Shown: positions 6,854 to 7,357 of the stretch, piece by piece
How the letters are laid out: every line of letters begins with the position of its first letter
Position numbering within the stretch: position 1 is the stretch's first letter
DNA from: Bacilli bacterium
GTDB taxonomy: Bacteria; Bacillota_I; Bacilli_A; RF39; UBA660
Direction of reading: 5' to 3'
NCBI GenBank assembly: GCA_022791215.1
Contig: JAAVYQ010000056.1
Coordinates: 1 to 7,357 of the forward strand
DNA: 7,357 nt
Notes under the pieces: model-generated
The model's input: only the letters and a program-made list of their open reading frames with translations
The model's database searches: none
What the model was told of the DNA's origin: nothing
Position numbers and translations under genes: made by a program

Positions 6854-6900
6854 TATAAGACGAATATGACTATTAAAATATTCGTTTTTTTCATCTTATA
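6854..6900. repeat. Outer inverted repeat flanking the DHH terminator
   Basis: TATAAGA (6854-6860) and TCTTATA (6894-6900) are perfect reverse complements on either side of the terminator hairpin, so a longer imperfect stem could form with the T-tract as an internal bulge. It may be chance in AT-rich DNA, or the edge of an inserted element. Confidence 0.4.
6860..6891 (+). terminator. Rho-independent terminator after the DHH gene
   Basis: A perfect 8-bp stem, ACGAATAT (6860-6867) with ATATTCGT (6878-6885), encloses a 10-base loop and is followed by a run of seven T (6885-6891). It lies 12 bases after the stop codon. Confidence 0.85.
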
Positions 6901-6944
6901 GGAAAGTTCTCGTTAAAGTAATAAAATAAAACACAAAAAAATGT

Positions 6945-6973
6945 TTGACAAGCGAAAATATATGCGGTATTAT
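6945..6973 (+). promoter_or_regulatory. Near-consensus promoter of tnpB
   Basis: TTGACA (6945-6950) is a perfect -35. It is followed after exactly 17 bases by TATTAT (6968-6973), a five-of-six -10. Transcription would start near 6980, just before the ribosome binding site AGGAGGT at 6984-6990. This is the best promoter match in the window. Confidence 0.75.
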
Positions 6974-6997
6974 TAATGTTGTCAGGAGGTAGCAGTT

Positions 6998-7273
6998 ATG
7001 TTAATAAATAAAGCATATAAATTTAGATTATATCCAAATAATTTACAAATAACTATTATTAATAAAACAATTGGATGTACAAGATTGGTATATAATCATA
7101 TGTTAGCTTTAAAGAAAGAAAATAATTATCTTTCTAGATTTGATATGAATAAATTGTTACCTTTATTAAAAGAAGAATATCCATTTTTAAATGAAGTAGA
7201 TAGTTGTAGTTTAAGTTGTAGTATATTTGATTTAGAGAATGGATTTAATAGATATTATAAAAAATTAGGTTGA
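6998..7273 (+). CDS. tnpB: TnpB (IS200/IS605-type accessory protein), N-terminal fragment ended by TGA
   Basis: TnpB is the RNA-guided nuclease encoded by IS200/IS605-type transposons and the ancestor of Cas12. The 91 residues match the N-terminal helix-turn-helix region of OrfB/TnpB: KAYKFRLYPNNLQ at 5-17, a segment 'NKTIGCTRLVYNHML' at 22-36, then KLLPLLKEEYPFLNEVDS at about 52-69 and DLENGFNRYYKK at 78-89. Complete TnpB proteins have roughly 350-450 residues, with RuvC and zinc-finger parts much further downstream, so no catalytic residue lies in this piece. The start is clear: AGGAGGT ends seven bases before the ATG. The TGA at 7271-7273 falls where the family normally runs on into the segment 'GYPKFK'. 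Asn, Tyr and Phe codons here are AAT, TAT and TTT only, unlike rpoBC, which fits a mobile origin. No tnpA is seen upstream. Confidence 0.85.
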   Translation: MLINKAYKFRLYPNNLQITIINKTIGCTRLVYNHMLALKKENNYLSRFDMNKLLPLLKEEYPFLNEVDSCSLSCSIFDLENGFNRYYKKLG

Positions 7274-7357
7274 ATGACAAAATTTAAAAAGAAAGGAATA
7301 AACGTAAGTTATAGACCAAACAATATAACAAATACATATAAAGGAAAAGTATACAAC
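7274..7357 (+). pseudogene. tnpB: Continuation of tnpB in the same frame after the TGA (runs off the window)
   Basis: Directly after the TGA, an ATG (7274-7276) opens the same frame to the window edge (28 codons). The sequence MTKFKKKGINVSYRPNN and then 'TYKGKVYN' matches what follows the N-terminal domain in intact TnpB proteins ('PKFKKK..SYRTNN'). The gene is therefore split by one nonsense codon, not truncated here. Reinitiation at the ATG that abuts the TGA is conceivable, but there is only a weak AGG before it. Whether the downstream nuclease part is intact cannot be seen. Confidence 0.75.

Larger units (their letters stand above)
6901..7357 (+). mobile_element. Probable 5' part of an IS200/IS605-type (tnpB-only) element
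   Basis: The call rests on tnpB and its own promoter. These elements have no terminal inverted repeats; their ends are marked by small hairpins and a short target motif, which I could not place with confidence. The left boundary is arbitrary, set just after the inverted repeat around the DHH terminator. The right end, where a guide (omega) RNA would be expected, is outside the window. Confidence 0.45.

Noticed and set aside
7271..7273. TGA read as tryptophan (alternative genetic code)
   Set aside because: The Trp codons I checked in rpoC and the DHH gene are all TGG, and no intact gene has an internal TGA. An AT-rich organism using TGA for Trp would be expected to use it often.

Overview
The window looks like chromosomal DNA from a low-GC member of the Bacillota (Firmicutes), probably an uncultivated Bacilli- or Clostridia-like lineage. 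The basis is the AT-rich sequence, strong AGGAGG-type ribosome binding sites, RpoB/RpoC sequences of the Firmicutes type, and a PRPP synthetase homolog of the long variant that I know from Clostridia-like genomes. All genes are on the + strand. TGA is a stop codon here: every tryptophan codon I checked in the intact genes is TGG, and none of those genes has an internal TGA.

Layout. Positions 1-1062 hold the 3' part of rpoB, and 1064-4822 hold a complete rpoC. The two are separated by one base, and the rpoC ribosome binding site lies inside the last rpoB codons. The product of each gene ends in a long, strongly acidic tail. A Rho-independent hairpin starts inside the last rpoC codons, includes the stop codon, and closes this transcription unit. 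The 150-base spacer that follows carries three copies of AAAACGTG spaced exactly 33 bases apart, and then a promoter-like sequence.

From about 4970 to 5866 there is a ribose-phosphate pyrophosphokinase (Prs) homolog without its N-terminal part. Homology begins upstream of the first possible ATG (5051), directly after two stop codons and with no ribosome binding site, yet the rest of the frame is intact. A terminator follows. Next comes a separately transcribed gene (5957-6847) for a DHH/DHHA2 phosphoesterase that resembles family II (Mn-dependent) inorganic pyrophosphatase. It has the metal-binding residues but lacks part of the C-terminal substrate-binding signature. It has its own promoter, ribosome binding site and terminator.

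The right end (6998 to the edge) is the start of an IS200/IS605-type tnpB. It has a near-consensus promoter and ribosome binding site, but an in-frame TGA after 91 codons. TnpB-like sequence continues in the same frame after that stop and runs off the window.

How the parts relate: rpoB and rpoC make the two large catalytic subunits of RNA polymerase. Prs makes PRPP, reactions that use PRPP release pyrophosphate, and a pyrophosphatase would remove it. However, the Prs homolog and the DHH gene are separated by a terminator and a promoter, so an operon is not supported. I see no tRNA, rRNA or CRISPR array, and no wholly novel system. The points most worth following up are the truncated but open prs, the 33-base periodic spacer repeat, the paired acidic tails, the non-canonical DHH enzyme and the interrupted tnpB.
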